From Clostridia bacterium (lineage in GTDB: Bacteria; Bacillota; Clostridia; Oscillospirales; Acutalibacteraceae), in NCBI GenBank assembly GCA_017387165.1, contig JAFOFS010000178.1, positions 1 to 12,766 of the forward strand: a stretch of DNA of 12,766 bases. Reading direction: 5' to 3'. The notes beneath the pieces are model-generated. The model did not search any database and was not told the DNA's origin. It worked only from the letters and a program-made list of their open reading frames with translations. Positions 6,772-12,766 of the stretch are shown here, piece after piece. Numbering within the stretch: the first letter of the stretch is position 1; each line of letters opens with the position of its first letter. Position numbers and translations under genes: made by a program.

Positions 6772-6803
6772 AAAAAGCCGTCTTACAGACGGCTTTTTCT
6801 TTT
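6772..6803 (+). terminator. Intrinsic terminator after the KNS-rich gene
   Basis: AAAAAGCCGTCT (6772-6783) pairs with AGACGGCTTTTT (6787-6798) around a very short TAC loop, followed by a further T-rich stretch. It ends the transcript of the small protein and insulates the Rrf2 promoter. Confidence 0.92.
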
Positions 6804-6834
6804 GAAATTCGCATAAGAATAAAGGAGAAAAGCA

Positions 6835-6863
6835 TTGCGGGATGGAATTGGCTGTGCTATAAT
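6835..6863 (+). promoter_or_regulatory. Sigma-A-type promoter of the Rrf2-cysK operon
   Basis: TTGCGG (6835-6840), 17 bases, then TATAAT (6858-6863). The start codon lies 26 bases past the -10 box, so the leader is about 20 bases and leaves no room for a T-box or riboswitch. Rrf2 regulators often repress their own promoter, but no clear dyad operator was found here. Confidence 0.85.
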
Positions 6864-6889
6864 AAAGGAAAGCAAAAGGGGGAATACTG

Positions 6890-7300
6890 ATGATGATCTC
6901 CACCCGCGGACGGTATGCGCTCCGCGTGATGACCGATTTGGCCGAGCATAACAACGGCGCCTACATTCCGCTGGCAGACATTGCTTCCCGTAAGGATATT
7001 TCCGAAAAGTATCTGGAATCCATCGTCGGGGCGCTCAGCAAGGGCGGCTATCTGGATGCCCTGCGCGGCAAGGGCGGCGGTTATCGCTTAAATCGCCCGG
7101 TTGAACAATACACCCTGGACGACATTTTGTCGGTCACCGAGGGCAGTCTGGCGCCCATCGCCTGCGTGGAGGGCGGTACCTGTGAGCGTGCCGCCGGCTG
7201 CCGTACGCTGCCGGTCTGGCAGGGGTTGGACAACGTGATTCACGAGTATCTTCGCAGCGTGACGCTGGCGGATATTCTCGAACAGGAGGAACCGATATGA
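6890..7300 (+). CDS. Rrf2 family regulator with IscR-type cysteine triad
   Basis: A 136-residue winged-helix repressor. The N-terminus (STRGRYALRVMTDLAEH, IPLADIASRKDISEKYLESIVGALSKGGYL, GKGGGYRLNRP) is the Rrf2 DNA-binding domain with recognition helix and wing. CVEGGTCERAAGC places Cys92, Cys98 and Cys104 in a C-x5-C-x5-C pattern, the arrangement that holds the [2Fe-2S] cluster in IscR; the Bacillus cysteine regulator CymR lacks this triad. It overlaps the cysteine synthase start by 4 bases (ATGA), so the two are translationally coupled. Likely an iron-sulfur or redox-sensing regulator of cysteine supply. A GGGGG site at 6878-6882 fits the ATG at 6890; the ATG at 6893 is also possible. Confidence 0.9.
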   Translation: MMISTRGRYALRVMTDLAEHNNGAYIPLADIASRKDISEKYLESIVGALSKGGYLDALRGKGGGYRLNRPVEQYTLDDILSVTEGSLAPIACVEGGTCERAAGCRTLPVWQGLDNVIHEYLRSVTLADILEQEEPI

Positions 7301-8217
7301 TCTATCGTTCGGTAGCGGAGCTGGTCGGCGGTACGCCGCTGGTCGAGCTGAACCGCTTGGCGGTGTCGGTGCCTGCCCGCGTGTTGGTGAAGCTGGAAAG
7401 CGCCAATCCGGCGGGCTCGGCCAAGGATCGCATTGCCAAAAAAATGATTGAGCAGGCGGAGGCGGAGGGAAAGCTCCGCGCCGGTTCGGTCATCATCGAA
7501 CCGACCTCCGGCAACACCGGCATCGGTTTGGCCTGCCTGGCAGCCGCGAAAGGCTACCGCGCCATCATCGTGATGCCGTCCACCATGTCGGCGGAGCGCC
7601 GACAACTGATGCAGGCGTACGGTGCCGAGGTGGTGCTGACCGACGGCATGCTCGGTATGAAGGGCGCCATCGACGAGGCAAACGAGCTGGCCGCGTCCAT
7701 TGACGGCGCGTTCGTGGCGGGTCAGTTTGAAAACCCTGCCAATCCGCAGGCGCATTACGAAACCACCGGCCCCGAAATTTGGGCGGATACCGAGGGGAAA
7801 GTGGATATCTTCGTGGCAGGTGTCGGCACCGGCGGTACGGTGACCGGTGTCGGCCGTTATCTGAAAGAGCAAAATCCTGCCGTCCGCATCGTGGCGGCAG
7901 AGCCGTCCGATTCCCCCGTTCTGTCGGGCGGCAAGGGCGGACCGCATAAGCTGCAGGGCATCGGCGCCGGTTTCATTCCCGAGGTGCTGGATACCACTGT
8001 TTACGATGAGGTGGTGACCGTCACCGCCGAGGACGCTTTTGCGACGGCGCGGCAGCTCGGTCAGACCGAGGGCATACTGGCCGGCATTTCCTCGGGCGCG
8101 GCGCTGTGGGCGGCGTTGCAGGTCGCCAATCGCCCCGAGAATGAGGGTAAGACGGTGGTGGCGCTGCTCACCGATACGGGTGAACGGTATCTGTCCTCCG
8201 ACTTGTTTGGAGTGTGA
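7297..8217 (+). CDS. cysK: Cysteine synthase (O-acetylserine sulfhydrylase)
   Basis: A 306-residue PLP enzyme of the cysteine synthase/cystathionine beta-synthase family. It joins O-acetylserine and sulfide to give cysteine and acetate. Lys43 in ESANPAGSAKDR is the expected Schiff-base lysine. TSGNTG (70-75) is the substrate loop, VGTGGTVTG (176-184) binds the PLP phosphate, and GISSGAAL (263-270) completes the PLP ring site. The usual NPAGSVKDR has Ala in place of Val here, a mild change. Full length. It is cotranscribed with and overlaps the Rrf2 gene, and the GNAT gene follows after 3 bases. Some homologues use O-phosphoserine or homocysteine, so substrate choice is less sure than the family. 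Confidence 0.92.
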   Translation: MIYRSVAELVGGTPLVELNRLAVSVPARVLVKLESANPAGSAKDRIAKKMIEQAEAEGKLRAGSVIIEPTSGNTGIGLACLAAAKGYRAIIVMPSTMSAERRQLMQAYGAEVVLTDGMLGMKGAIDEANELAASIDGAFVAGQFENPANPQAHYETTGPEIWADTEGKVDIFVAGVGTGGTVTGVGRYLKEQNPAVRIVAAEPSDSPVLSGGKGGPHKLQGIGAGFIPEVLDTTVYDEVVTVTAEDAFATARQLGQTEGILAGISSGAALWAALQVANRPENEGKTVVALLTDTGERYLSSDLFGV

Positions 8218-8220
8218 CAT

Positions 8221-8748
8221 ATGCAATTGATCAGTAATCCGGACGGGGCGACGCTGTCCAAAATCAAGCGGCTGTATCGCACCGCCTTTCCCCGCAACGA
8301 GCGAAAACCGTTTGCGGTGATCTGGGAAAAGAGCCGCAGCGGACAAATGGAATTGCTGGCGGTAGAACAAGACGGCTTCTGCGGCTTGGTCATCACCATT
8401 CTGTATAAGGATATCGTGCTGCTGGATTATTTCGCGATCGAGCCGGCGTGCCGCGGCAACGGCATCGGCACCGCCGTTTTGGCGCTTCTGCAGGAGCGGT
8501 ATCCCGATAAGCGGCTGCTGCTGGAGATCGAAGATCCGACCCTGCCCTGCGATAACCGCGAGGAGCGGGAACGCCGCCTGCGGTTTTATCAGCGGAACGG
8601 GATGAGCGTGATGCCGTATCGGGTCAACCTGTTCGGGGTGGAGATGTTTATCCTGACCCGTGGGGGCGAGGTCGATTTTGCGGAATATCACGAGATCTTT
8701 CGTGAGGTTTTCTCGCCGCTTTTGGCAAAAAAGGTACAACTCCTTTGA
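8221..8748 (+). CDS. GNAT family N-acetyltransferase
   Basis: A 175-residue protein with the GNAT fold. The beta-4 strand and acetyl-CoA pyrophosphate loop read LLDYFAIEPACRGNGIGTAVL, with Arg78, Gly79, Gly81 and Gly83 in the R-G-x-G-x-G pattern. The following part (LLLEIEDP, RRLRFYQRNGM) is the usual beta-5 and the RxxFYxxxGF-like helix. The acceptor substrate is unknown. It begins 3 bases after the cysK stop, with GGAG at 8209-8212 as ribosome binding site, so it is the third gene of the Rrf2-cysK operon. A link to serine or cysteine metabolism is possible from position only. Confidence 0.85.
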   Translation: MQLISNPDGATLSKIKRLYRTAFPRNERKPFAVIWEKSRSGQMELLAVEQDGFCGLVITILYKDIVLLDYFAIEPACRGNGIGTAVLALLQERYPDKRLLLEIEDPTLPCDNREERERRLRFYQRNGMSVMPYRVNLFGVEMFILTRGGEVDFAEYHEIFREVFSPLLAKKVQLL

Positions 8749-8756
8749 AAAAACAC

Positions 8757-8796
8757 CGCGTCACCTCTTGATTTTCGGGCGGTGAGCGTGTATACT
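8757..8796 (+). promoter_or_regulatory. Promoter with flanking inverted repeat, upstream of TSCPD gene
   Basis: TTGATT (8768-8773), 17 bases, then TATACT (8791-8796) is a good sigma-A promoter. The -35 box lies in the loop of an inverted repeat TCACC (8761-8765)/GGTGA (8781-8785), extendable by CGC/GCG outside with one bulged G. This may be an operator or a weak RNA hairpin after the GNAT gene. It lacks a following T-run, so it is not a normal terminator. Confidence 0.7.
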
Positions 8797-8831
8797 AAAC
8801 TTGATATATTGGGAAAGGAGGCGGTTTTTCC

Positions 8832-9083
8832 GTGAACGTGCGTTATCAGACCCGTGGCACCTGCGCCCGTCAGATCACCTTTGATCTGACCGACGGCATC
8901 GTCCGCGACGTCCGTTTTGACGGCGGCTGCAGCGGCAATTCCAAGGGCGTCAGCGCGTTGGTCGAGGGAATGACCGCCGAGGAGGCGATCCGCCGTCTGG
9001 AGGGGATCCGCTGCGGTTTCAAGTCCACCTCTTGTCCCGACCAGCTGGCGCAGGCGCTCAAGCAGGCGCTGGAAGCAGAATAA
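8832..9083 (+). CDS. TSCPD domain-containing small protein (TIGR03905-type)
   Basis: An 83-residue protein ending in the signature CGFKSTSCPDQLAQAL (61-76), the TSCPD motif also found at the C-terminus of some B12-dependent ribonucleotide reductases. Four cysteines (11, 33, 61, 68) are suited to metal binding. The GTG start at 8832 is chosen because AAAGGAGG (8814-8821) lies 10 bases upstream and the next residues (NVRYQTRGTCARQITFDL) match the usual beginning of the family. Stand-alone members are common in Clostridia and their function is not established. It is cotranscribed with the 176-residue protein, which starts 15 bases later. Confidence 0.9.
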   Translation: MNVRYQTRGTCARQITFDLTDGIVRDVRFDGGCSGNSKGVSALVEGMTAEEAIRRLEGIRCGFKSTSCPDQLAQALKQALEAE

Positions 9084-9098
9084 AGGAGTTATTCGGTT

Positions 9099-9629
9099 AT
9101 GTTTGTGGAAGACAGCGATATGAAGATCGTCGGGCAGGAAGCCCCCCAAAAAGACGATCACAACGAAGTGGAGGAGCTGCGCCGCGAGGAGGCGAACGGC
9201 AATCTGGCGCGTGCGCGTGCGCTCGGCGCGTGGTTGGTGCGTTCGGCGTCCACCATCGAGATCTCGACTCCCATCGACGATAAGAAATTGATCGCCCAGC
9301 GCTGGCTGCTGCTGTTGTTTACGGTGGAGTCCCAGCTGGCACGCTTGCTGCCGACCGAGGTGTCCGCGCAGACGGCGCAGAACGAATTTTACAATTCGCT
9401 TCGCACCGACGCGCCGCACATCTACGAGGAACTGCAGCAAAACGGCGGTTTGACCTTCTATTACCTCTGCCTGCAGCAGGATGACGTCCCGACGGCGGTA
9501 GCGAACACCTTCGCGAGTTTGTACGGCAAGCCGCAGGATCCCGCGATGATCGAAATGGGCAAAGCGCTGTACAACGCCTGCGTGTACGAGGTGGGCGAGC
9601 TGGTAGCCGAGCAGAAATTCGTAAAATAA
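9099..9629 (+). CDS. Hypothetical protein, 176 residues
   Basis: Not recognised. The frame has AAAGGAG (about 9083-9089) about 9 bases before its ATG, follows the TSCPD gene closely, and is followed by a strong terminator, so it is very probably a real gene. The first 35 residues are acidic and polar, with many Asp/Glu and Lys/Arg. The remainder (about 36-176) looks alpha-helical, with segments such as LARARALGAWLVRSA, RWLLLLFTVESQLARLL and GKALYNACVYEVGELVAEQ. There is no signal peptide or true membrane segment; the LLLLF stretch is short and amphipathic. Cys124 and Cys161 are the only cysteines. Its job may be tied to the TSCPD protein. Confidence 0.75.
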   Translation: MFVEDSDMKIVGQEAPQKDDHNEVEELRREEANGNLARARALGAWLVRSASTIEISTPIDDKKLIAQRWLLLLFTVESQLARLLPTEVSAQTAQNEFYNSLRTDAPHIYEELQQNGGLTFYYLCLQQDDVPTAVANTFASLYGKPQDPAMIEMGKALYNACVYEVGELVAEQKFVK

Positions 9630-9635
9630 CCGCAA

Positions 9636-9680
9636 AAAGTAAGTCCGTTGTGAGATTTCTCACAACGGACTTTTTTATTT
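9636..9680. terminator. Bidirectional intrinsic terminator
   Basis: AAGTCCGTTGTGAGA (9641-9655) and its exact complement (9658-9672) form a stem of about 14 bp with a very short loop. On the plus strand it runs into TTTTTTATTTTATTT. On the minus strand a T-run lies a few bases past the stem (9634-9638 read in reverse). It ends the TSCPD operon and the convergent gltS transcript. Confidence 0.92.
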
Positions 9681-11059
9681 TATTTCCGCTTTTTGAAGAT
9701 AAACGAACGGAACAACAAAACGTTCATCGCGATAAAGAAAAGCGACAGAAGAATGAACGCAAGCATCGGCTTTTGCGGCGCCAGCGTCGCCAGCAGCATC
9801 ATCGGGAAACCGAAAACGATGGCAGGGAAATTCTGATACACCATGTTGTCGGCGGCAGGGGTTCTGAATTCGCCGTCGATCTCACGGAGCAAGATCACAC
9901 CGGTCGAGGCGGTGCCGGTCAGCATACCGTACATCATCAGGAATTGCTCCTCCGCATAGGCAGGGAACAGCTTCTTGGCGACCAGACGGTTGTAGGCGTA
10001 GGTGATCAACAGACCGACCACACCGAGGACAAGCAGAATCCACCAGTAACGACCGAGGTCACCGAGGCGAATGGCGGCAATGCCGGCCACCACCATCACG
10101 TCGAAGCAAACGTTGCTGACGCGGGTCATCAGAAAATCGTTGATGTACTTGTGGCGGATGATCTTCTTGCGATACAACGAGTTGTGGATCCACTTGACCA
10201 GTGTTGCCCCCAACACACCCAACAGGAAGTTGAAACCGTAGATGACCGATTTCATACCGGGAATCAGCTGACCGAGGAGGAACATCAGCAGATACGCCAG
10301 CATATACGCGCCGGCGACGAACGCCACCTGCACCGTCAGCTTATCCATGCTGCCCTGCATCGGAATTTCGTTTTTCCGCTCGATTTTTTCGGTCAGCGCC
10401 GGGCGTTGATCCTCGGGGACAAACAGGATCTTCTTCTGCTTTTTCAGCAGGTTCAGGTGGAACACGCCGCCGATGCTGGCACTCAGGAAGCCGAACGCTG
10501 CAATGGTCAGGCCGAAGGTCTTGCCATTTTCAAAATTGAATTCGTTTTGATAGATCATACCGTAGTTGAGTGCCTGACCGGTGCCCTGGCCGTAGCCGAA
10601 GGGCAGCAGCACGCCTGCCGCCGGGAAGAAATCCGCCACGACCAACGCCAGCAGCATCGTGATACCGAAACCGACCACCGCCTGCAACAGGTAGGTGGAA
10701 ACGGTGGTCACACCGGTGTTGAAGATCTCAACGGTACGCTGACGACCGAGCTTGCCGCCGCTCGCTTTCAGCGAGGAGGCGATAAAGCCAAGCCCCAGCG
10801 CGTGGTAGGTGATCATCTCCATCACGCTGTAGCCGTTGCCGCCGAAGAAGCTGGTTTCAAACATCACGTCCCCGGTGACGAGGTCGTAAATGCCGGCGAT
10901 CAGCAACAGCAGAATACCGCCCAAAACCGAGGTGGGAATGAGCGAATGTTTCATAAACTTGATACGGCGCTTGAGGATGTTGGCGAGGATCAGACTGAGC
11001 AGCAGCACCGCAAACAGACTGACCAGACCCCAAACGTTAGAGTCCCAAAAATTCGGCAT
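9680..11059 (-). CDS. gltS: Sodium/glutamate symporter family protein (GltS-like)
   Basis: A 459-residue multi-spanning membrane protein with about ten to twelve hydrophobic segments, built of two similar halves. It parallels the GltS order of motifs: FMKHSLIPTSVLGGILL (35-51) for the GltS KKYTIPEPVAGG region, SLKASGG (96-102), the reentrant-type loop PFGYGQGTGQALNYG (153-167), AAFGFLSASIGG (187-198), and the second-half loop MLTGTASTGVILL (379-391). It is longer than the E. coli protein (about 400), chiefly through a charged loop at about 204-240. Probably Na+-driven uptake of glutamate or a related anion; the substrate is uncertain because residues outside the loops differ. The ATG at 11059 follows AAAGGGGA and lies inside the end of the acyltransferase gene (23-base overlap). 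Confidence 0.72.
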   Translation of the reverse strand: MPNFWDSNVWGLVSLFAVLLLSLILANILKRRIKFMKHSLIPTSVLGGILLLLIAGIYDLVTGDVMFETSFFGGNGYSVMEMITYHALGLGFIASSLKASGGKLGRQRTVEIFNTGVTTVSTYLLQAVVGFGITMLLALVVADFFPAAGVLLPFGYGQGTGQALNYGMIYQNEFNFENGKTFGLTIAAFGFLSASIGGVFHLNLLKKQKKILFVPEDQRPALTEKIERKNEIPMQGSMDKLTVQVAFVAGAYMLAYLLMFLLGQLIPGMKSVIYGFNFLLGVLGATLVKWIHNSLYRKKIIRHKYINDFLMTRVSNVCFDVMVVAGIAAIRLGDLGRYWWILLVLGVVGLLITYAYNRLVAKKLFPAYAEEQFLMMYGMLTGTASTGVILLREIDGEFRTPAADNMVYQNFPAIVFGFPMMLLATLAPQKPMLAFILLSLFFIAMNVLLFRSFIFKKRK

Positions 11060-12239
11060 CGAATTCCCCTTTCTGCACGTTCTTGTCGCGATAATACAGA
11101 TGGACGTATTTGAGCCCGTTGAAACGAGGATTGCCCTTTAACTGGAACACCTGCTTTTCCACATACAGGTTGACCTTGTTGCGACCGACCGCCGCCACCG
11201 CCGAAATATCGGCAAAACGGAACACCCGATCGCCCACCGTCAGCCGGTCGCCATACAACGATACGGCGGCATTTTTCTGCAACAGCTTCTTGTTGTGGTA
11301 GACGATGACCTCGATGAAATCGGCGGTATCGGTGAACAACGGCACCTCGGTGTGCTCCCGCGTGTCCATCCGATTGACAAATTGCGATTGGTATTCGTAC
11401 CACGCGGTGGTGGTGTCAAACGGCCACGGACGGTCGATGCCCTCCAGCCGCAGATCCGGCAGATAACGCACCGCCGCGCCGCAGCGACGGCAGGTGACGG
11501 TGTCGCCTTTGGAATAAAATTCGGTCAGGCCGCAATGCGGACAGACGTAAAACGCCCGTTCCATATACTCCGCCGATCGCTTGTGACGGTAGACGCCGCC
11601 TGCGACGGTATCGTCCACGTACAGCTCTTTTTCGATCACCGCGCACAGCTGCTCGTTGGTGAGTGCCGCCACCTCCTCGGGGGACAGCACGCGGGACACG
11701 TAGCCCCGCATCTTGCCGCGGCGCACCGCATCGCTCCAGCGCGGATGCACCCCGTAGCCACCCTCGATGCGGTACAGCACGATGGGCAAGCCCAACTTTC
11801 GCGCCAGCGGCGCGACGGCGGGATTGATGTATTCGGTCTTGCCGCTGTAGGTGCGGTTGCCCTCGGGCGCCATCGCGATGGTGCCGCCCTCACGCGCCAC
11901 GCGCAGGCAGTTCATCACAGCGCCGACGTCGCCCGACTGCTTTTTGATCGGGATCGGCTCCACCAGCCAGCGGATCAGCGAGGAGACCCAACCCTTGGAA
12001 AAGAGGTCCTCGGACGCGACGTAATACACCGGACCGCGAAACGCCAAACCGACAAAAAACTGGTCAAACGCCGTCTGGTGGTTCATCAGTATGAGATACG
12101 GACGCTTCTCCTGCTCACGGAATTTCGTGATGCGAATGCCGTACGCCAGACGGCAATACAGATGCACCGGCGGACCGAGCACAACCCGCACGACACGGTG
12201 GCGGAATTTCAGCCATTTTTTCTTTTTGCCGGCACCCAT
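11037..12239 (-). CDS. PlsC-type acyltransferase with zinc ribbon and C-terminal beta domain
   Basis: A 400-residue protein. Residues about 45-180 form a 1-acylglycerol-3-phosphate acyltransferase (PlsC) domain. The catalytic HQTAFD is the H-x4-D motif (His54, Asp59), and APEGNRT (124-130) is the glycerophosphate-binding motif. Residues 233-253 carry a zinc ribbon, CPHC...CRRC (Cys233, 236, 250, 253). The tail (about 295-390) is rich in beta strands and resembles a small PH-like domain. The start at 12239 is preferred because AAAGGAGG lies just upstream (about 12247-12254); the in-frame ATG at 12347 lies upstream of the promoter. The basic N-terminus (GKKKKWLKFRHR) and an adjacent hydrophobic stretch fit membrane attachment. 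Role: phospholipid or other acyl transfer, with unusual accessory domains. Confidence 0.85.
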   Translation of the reverse strand: MGAGKKKKWLKFRHRVVRVVLGPPVHLYCRLAYGIRITKFREQEKRPYLILMNHQTAFDQFFVGLAFRGPVYYVASEDLFSKGWVSSLIRWLVEPIPIKKQSGDVGAVMNCLRVAREGGTIAMAPEGNRTYSGKTEYINPAVAPLARKLGLPIVLYRIEGGYGVHPRWSDAVRRGKMRGYVSRVLSPEEVAALTNEQLCAVIEKELYVDDTVAGGVYRHKRSAEYMERAFYVCPHCGLTEFYSKGDTVTCRRCGAAVRYLPDLRLEGIDRPWPFDTTTAWYEYQSQFVNRMDTREHTEVPLFTDTADFIEVIVYHNKKLLQKNAAVSLYGDRLTVGDRVFRFADISAVAAVGRNKVNLYVEKQVFQLKGNPRFNGLKYVHLYYRDKNVQKGEFDAEFLGL

Positions 12240-12269
12240 ACCGATGCCTCCTTTCTCATATATACGCTC

Positions 12270-12298
12270 ATTATAGCATATTTTTCCGCGCAATTCAA
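12270..12298 (-). promoter_or_regulatory. Extended -10 promoter of the acyltransferase-gltS operon
   Basis: On the minus strand TTGAAT (12293-12298), 17 bases, then TATAAT (12270-12275), with TGC before the -10 box (extended -10). The start codon at 12239 lies 30 bases downstream. Confidence 0.85.
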
Positions 12299-12320
12299 TT
12301 CTTTTTTTGCTCGGCGGAAA

Positions 12321-12355
12321 AAGGGAAAGCGCCGTGAAATTCTTCACGGCGCTTT
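12321..12355 (-). terminator. Intrinsic terminator of the chromate transporter gene
   Basis: AAAGCGCCGTGAA (12326-12338) and its exact complement (12343-12355) form a 13-bp stem with an ATTC loop. On the minus strand it is followed by CCC and five T. It starts two bases past the transporter stop codon. Confidence 0.85.
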
Positions 12356-12357
12356 GC

Positions 12358-12766
12358 TTATTTCATAATCAGAGGCTCCAGCAAGCCGGCAGCAATACCG
12401 GCCGCAGCGGAGATGCCGACCACCAGGATCGGATGTGCCTTTTTAAACACCAAGATCACACAGGGAACGAAAATGATGATCGACACGATAAACCAGTAGG
12501 AGGTGATGGTCGCCAGATTGAAGCCGGTCGCAAACAGAACGTCGCCGGCCATGGTCCATACCGCCGAGGCGATCAGACCGACTACCGCCGGACGCAGACC
12601 GTTCATAGCGCCGGAAACAAGGCGGCTTTTCTTGAATTTCTCGTAGACCTGCGCCACGATCAAAATGACGATAAAGGAGGGCAACACCGTTCCAAGGGTG
12701 GTGCAGATCGAGCCGAGGATGCGATTGGGAGCGATGGTCGCGCCGATGTAGGTCGCGATGTTGATC
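12358..12766 (-). CDS. Chromate transporter family protein (C-terminal part)
   Basis: The frame is open to the right edge of the window, so only the last 135 residues are seen. It reads INIATYIGATIAPNRILG, then LGTVLPSFIVILIVAQVYEKF, then SGAMNGLRPAVVGLIASAVW, which is the conserved end of a CHR-family (chromate ion transporter) domain. Hydrophobic segments follow to the terminal LLEPLIMK. In Clostridia these are usually half-size proteins of about 190 residues encoded as adjacent pairs, so a partner gene may lie just outside the window. Substrate need not be chromate. An internal TTG at 12687 is not a start, because family homology continues upstream of it. Confidence 0.88.
   Translation of the reverse strand, partial: INIATYIGATIAPNRILGSICTTLGTVLPSFIVILIVAQVYEKFKKSRLVSGAMNGLRPAVVGLIASAVWTMAGDVLFATGFNLATITSYWFIVSIIIFVPCVILVFKKAHPILVVGISAAAGIAAGLLEPLIMK

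Noticed and set aside
6804..6889. T-box or SAM riboswitch before the Rrf2-cysK operon
   Set aside because: The promoter leaves a leader of only about 20 bases, too short for any known riboswitch.
7240..8739. Long open frame (499 codons) on the minus strand
   Set aside because: It is the antisense shadow of cysK and the GNAT gene, both of which have intact family motifs and ribosome binding sites.
9650..11113. Long open frame (487 codons) on the plus strand, rich in His and Gln
   Set aside because: It lies antisense to the clearly membrane-type gltS gene and begins inside the terminator; the His/Gln composition is the complement of hydrophobic codons.
12240..12347. Extra 36 residues at the N-terminus of the acyltransferase
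   Set aside because: The upstream ATG lies beyond the promoter boxes (12270-12298) and overlaps the neighbour's terminator. The AAAGGAGG directly before 12239 marks the true start.

Overview
The window looks like chromosomal DNA of a GC-rich, Gram-positive anaerobe of class Clostridia, probably Oscillospirales/Ruminococcaceae-like and possibly from the gut. This is an inference. It rests on the GC-rich coding regions with AT-rich promoter gaps, the AGGAGG-type ribosome binding sites, the sigma-A-like promoters with 17-base spacers, and gene families common in that group (TSCPD protein, TmcAL, stand-alone acetate kinase, Rrf2-cysK pair). No rRNA or tRNA gene, IS element, phage gene or CRISPR array was recognised.

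Layout. Bases 1-147 hold an array of short hairpins with GTA/GCA loops separated by ACTTCAC linkers, then a larger hairpin with a T-run. Bases 149-3852 (minus strand) are a tight four-gene operon, transcribed in this order: short Gfo/Idh/MocA-like protein, AraC-type regulator, full-length Gfo/Idh/MocA oxidoreductase, TIM-barrel sugar isomerase/epimerase. It has a clear promoter at 3922-3950 and looks like a self-regulated carbohydrate (or keto-sugar) module. Acetate kinase follows at 4063-5262 (minus), with its own terminator. It is divergent from a tmcAL-like gene at 5365-6573 (plus), and the two share a promoter region with palindromic -10 boxes. The tmcAL frame is cut by an in-frame TAG at codon 100.

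Bases 6646-9629 (plus) hold a 39-residue Lys/Asn/Ser-rich protein with a strong terminator. Next comes a promoter driving an Rrf2 regulator with an IscR-type cysteine triad, cysteine synthase and a GNAT acetyltransferase. A second promoter drives a small TSCPD-domain protein and an unrecognised 176-residue protein. A bidirectional terminator at 9641-9673 separates these from the minus-strand genes. Those are an acyltransferase with a zinc ribbon (11037-12239), a GltS-type transporter that overlaps its end (9680-11059), and the 3' part of a chromate-transporter-family gene running off the right edge (12358-12766).

The items most worth a second look are the hairpin array, the amber codon inside tmcAL (none of the other visible genes ends in TAG), the KNS-rich micro-protein, the two-oxidoreductase sugar operon, the symmetric ackA/tmcAL promoter, and the IscR-like regulator in front of cysK. 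I see no clear novel defence or mobile system in this window.
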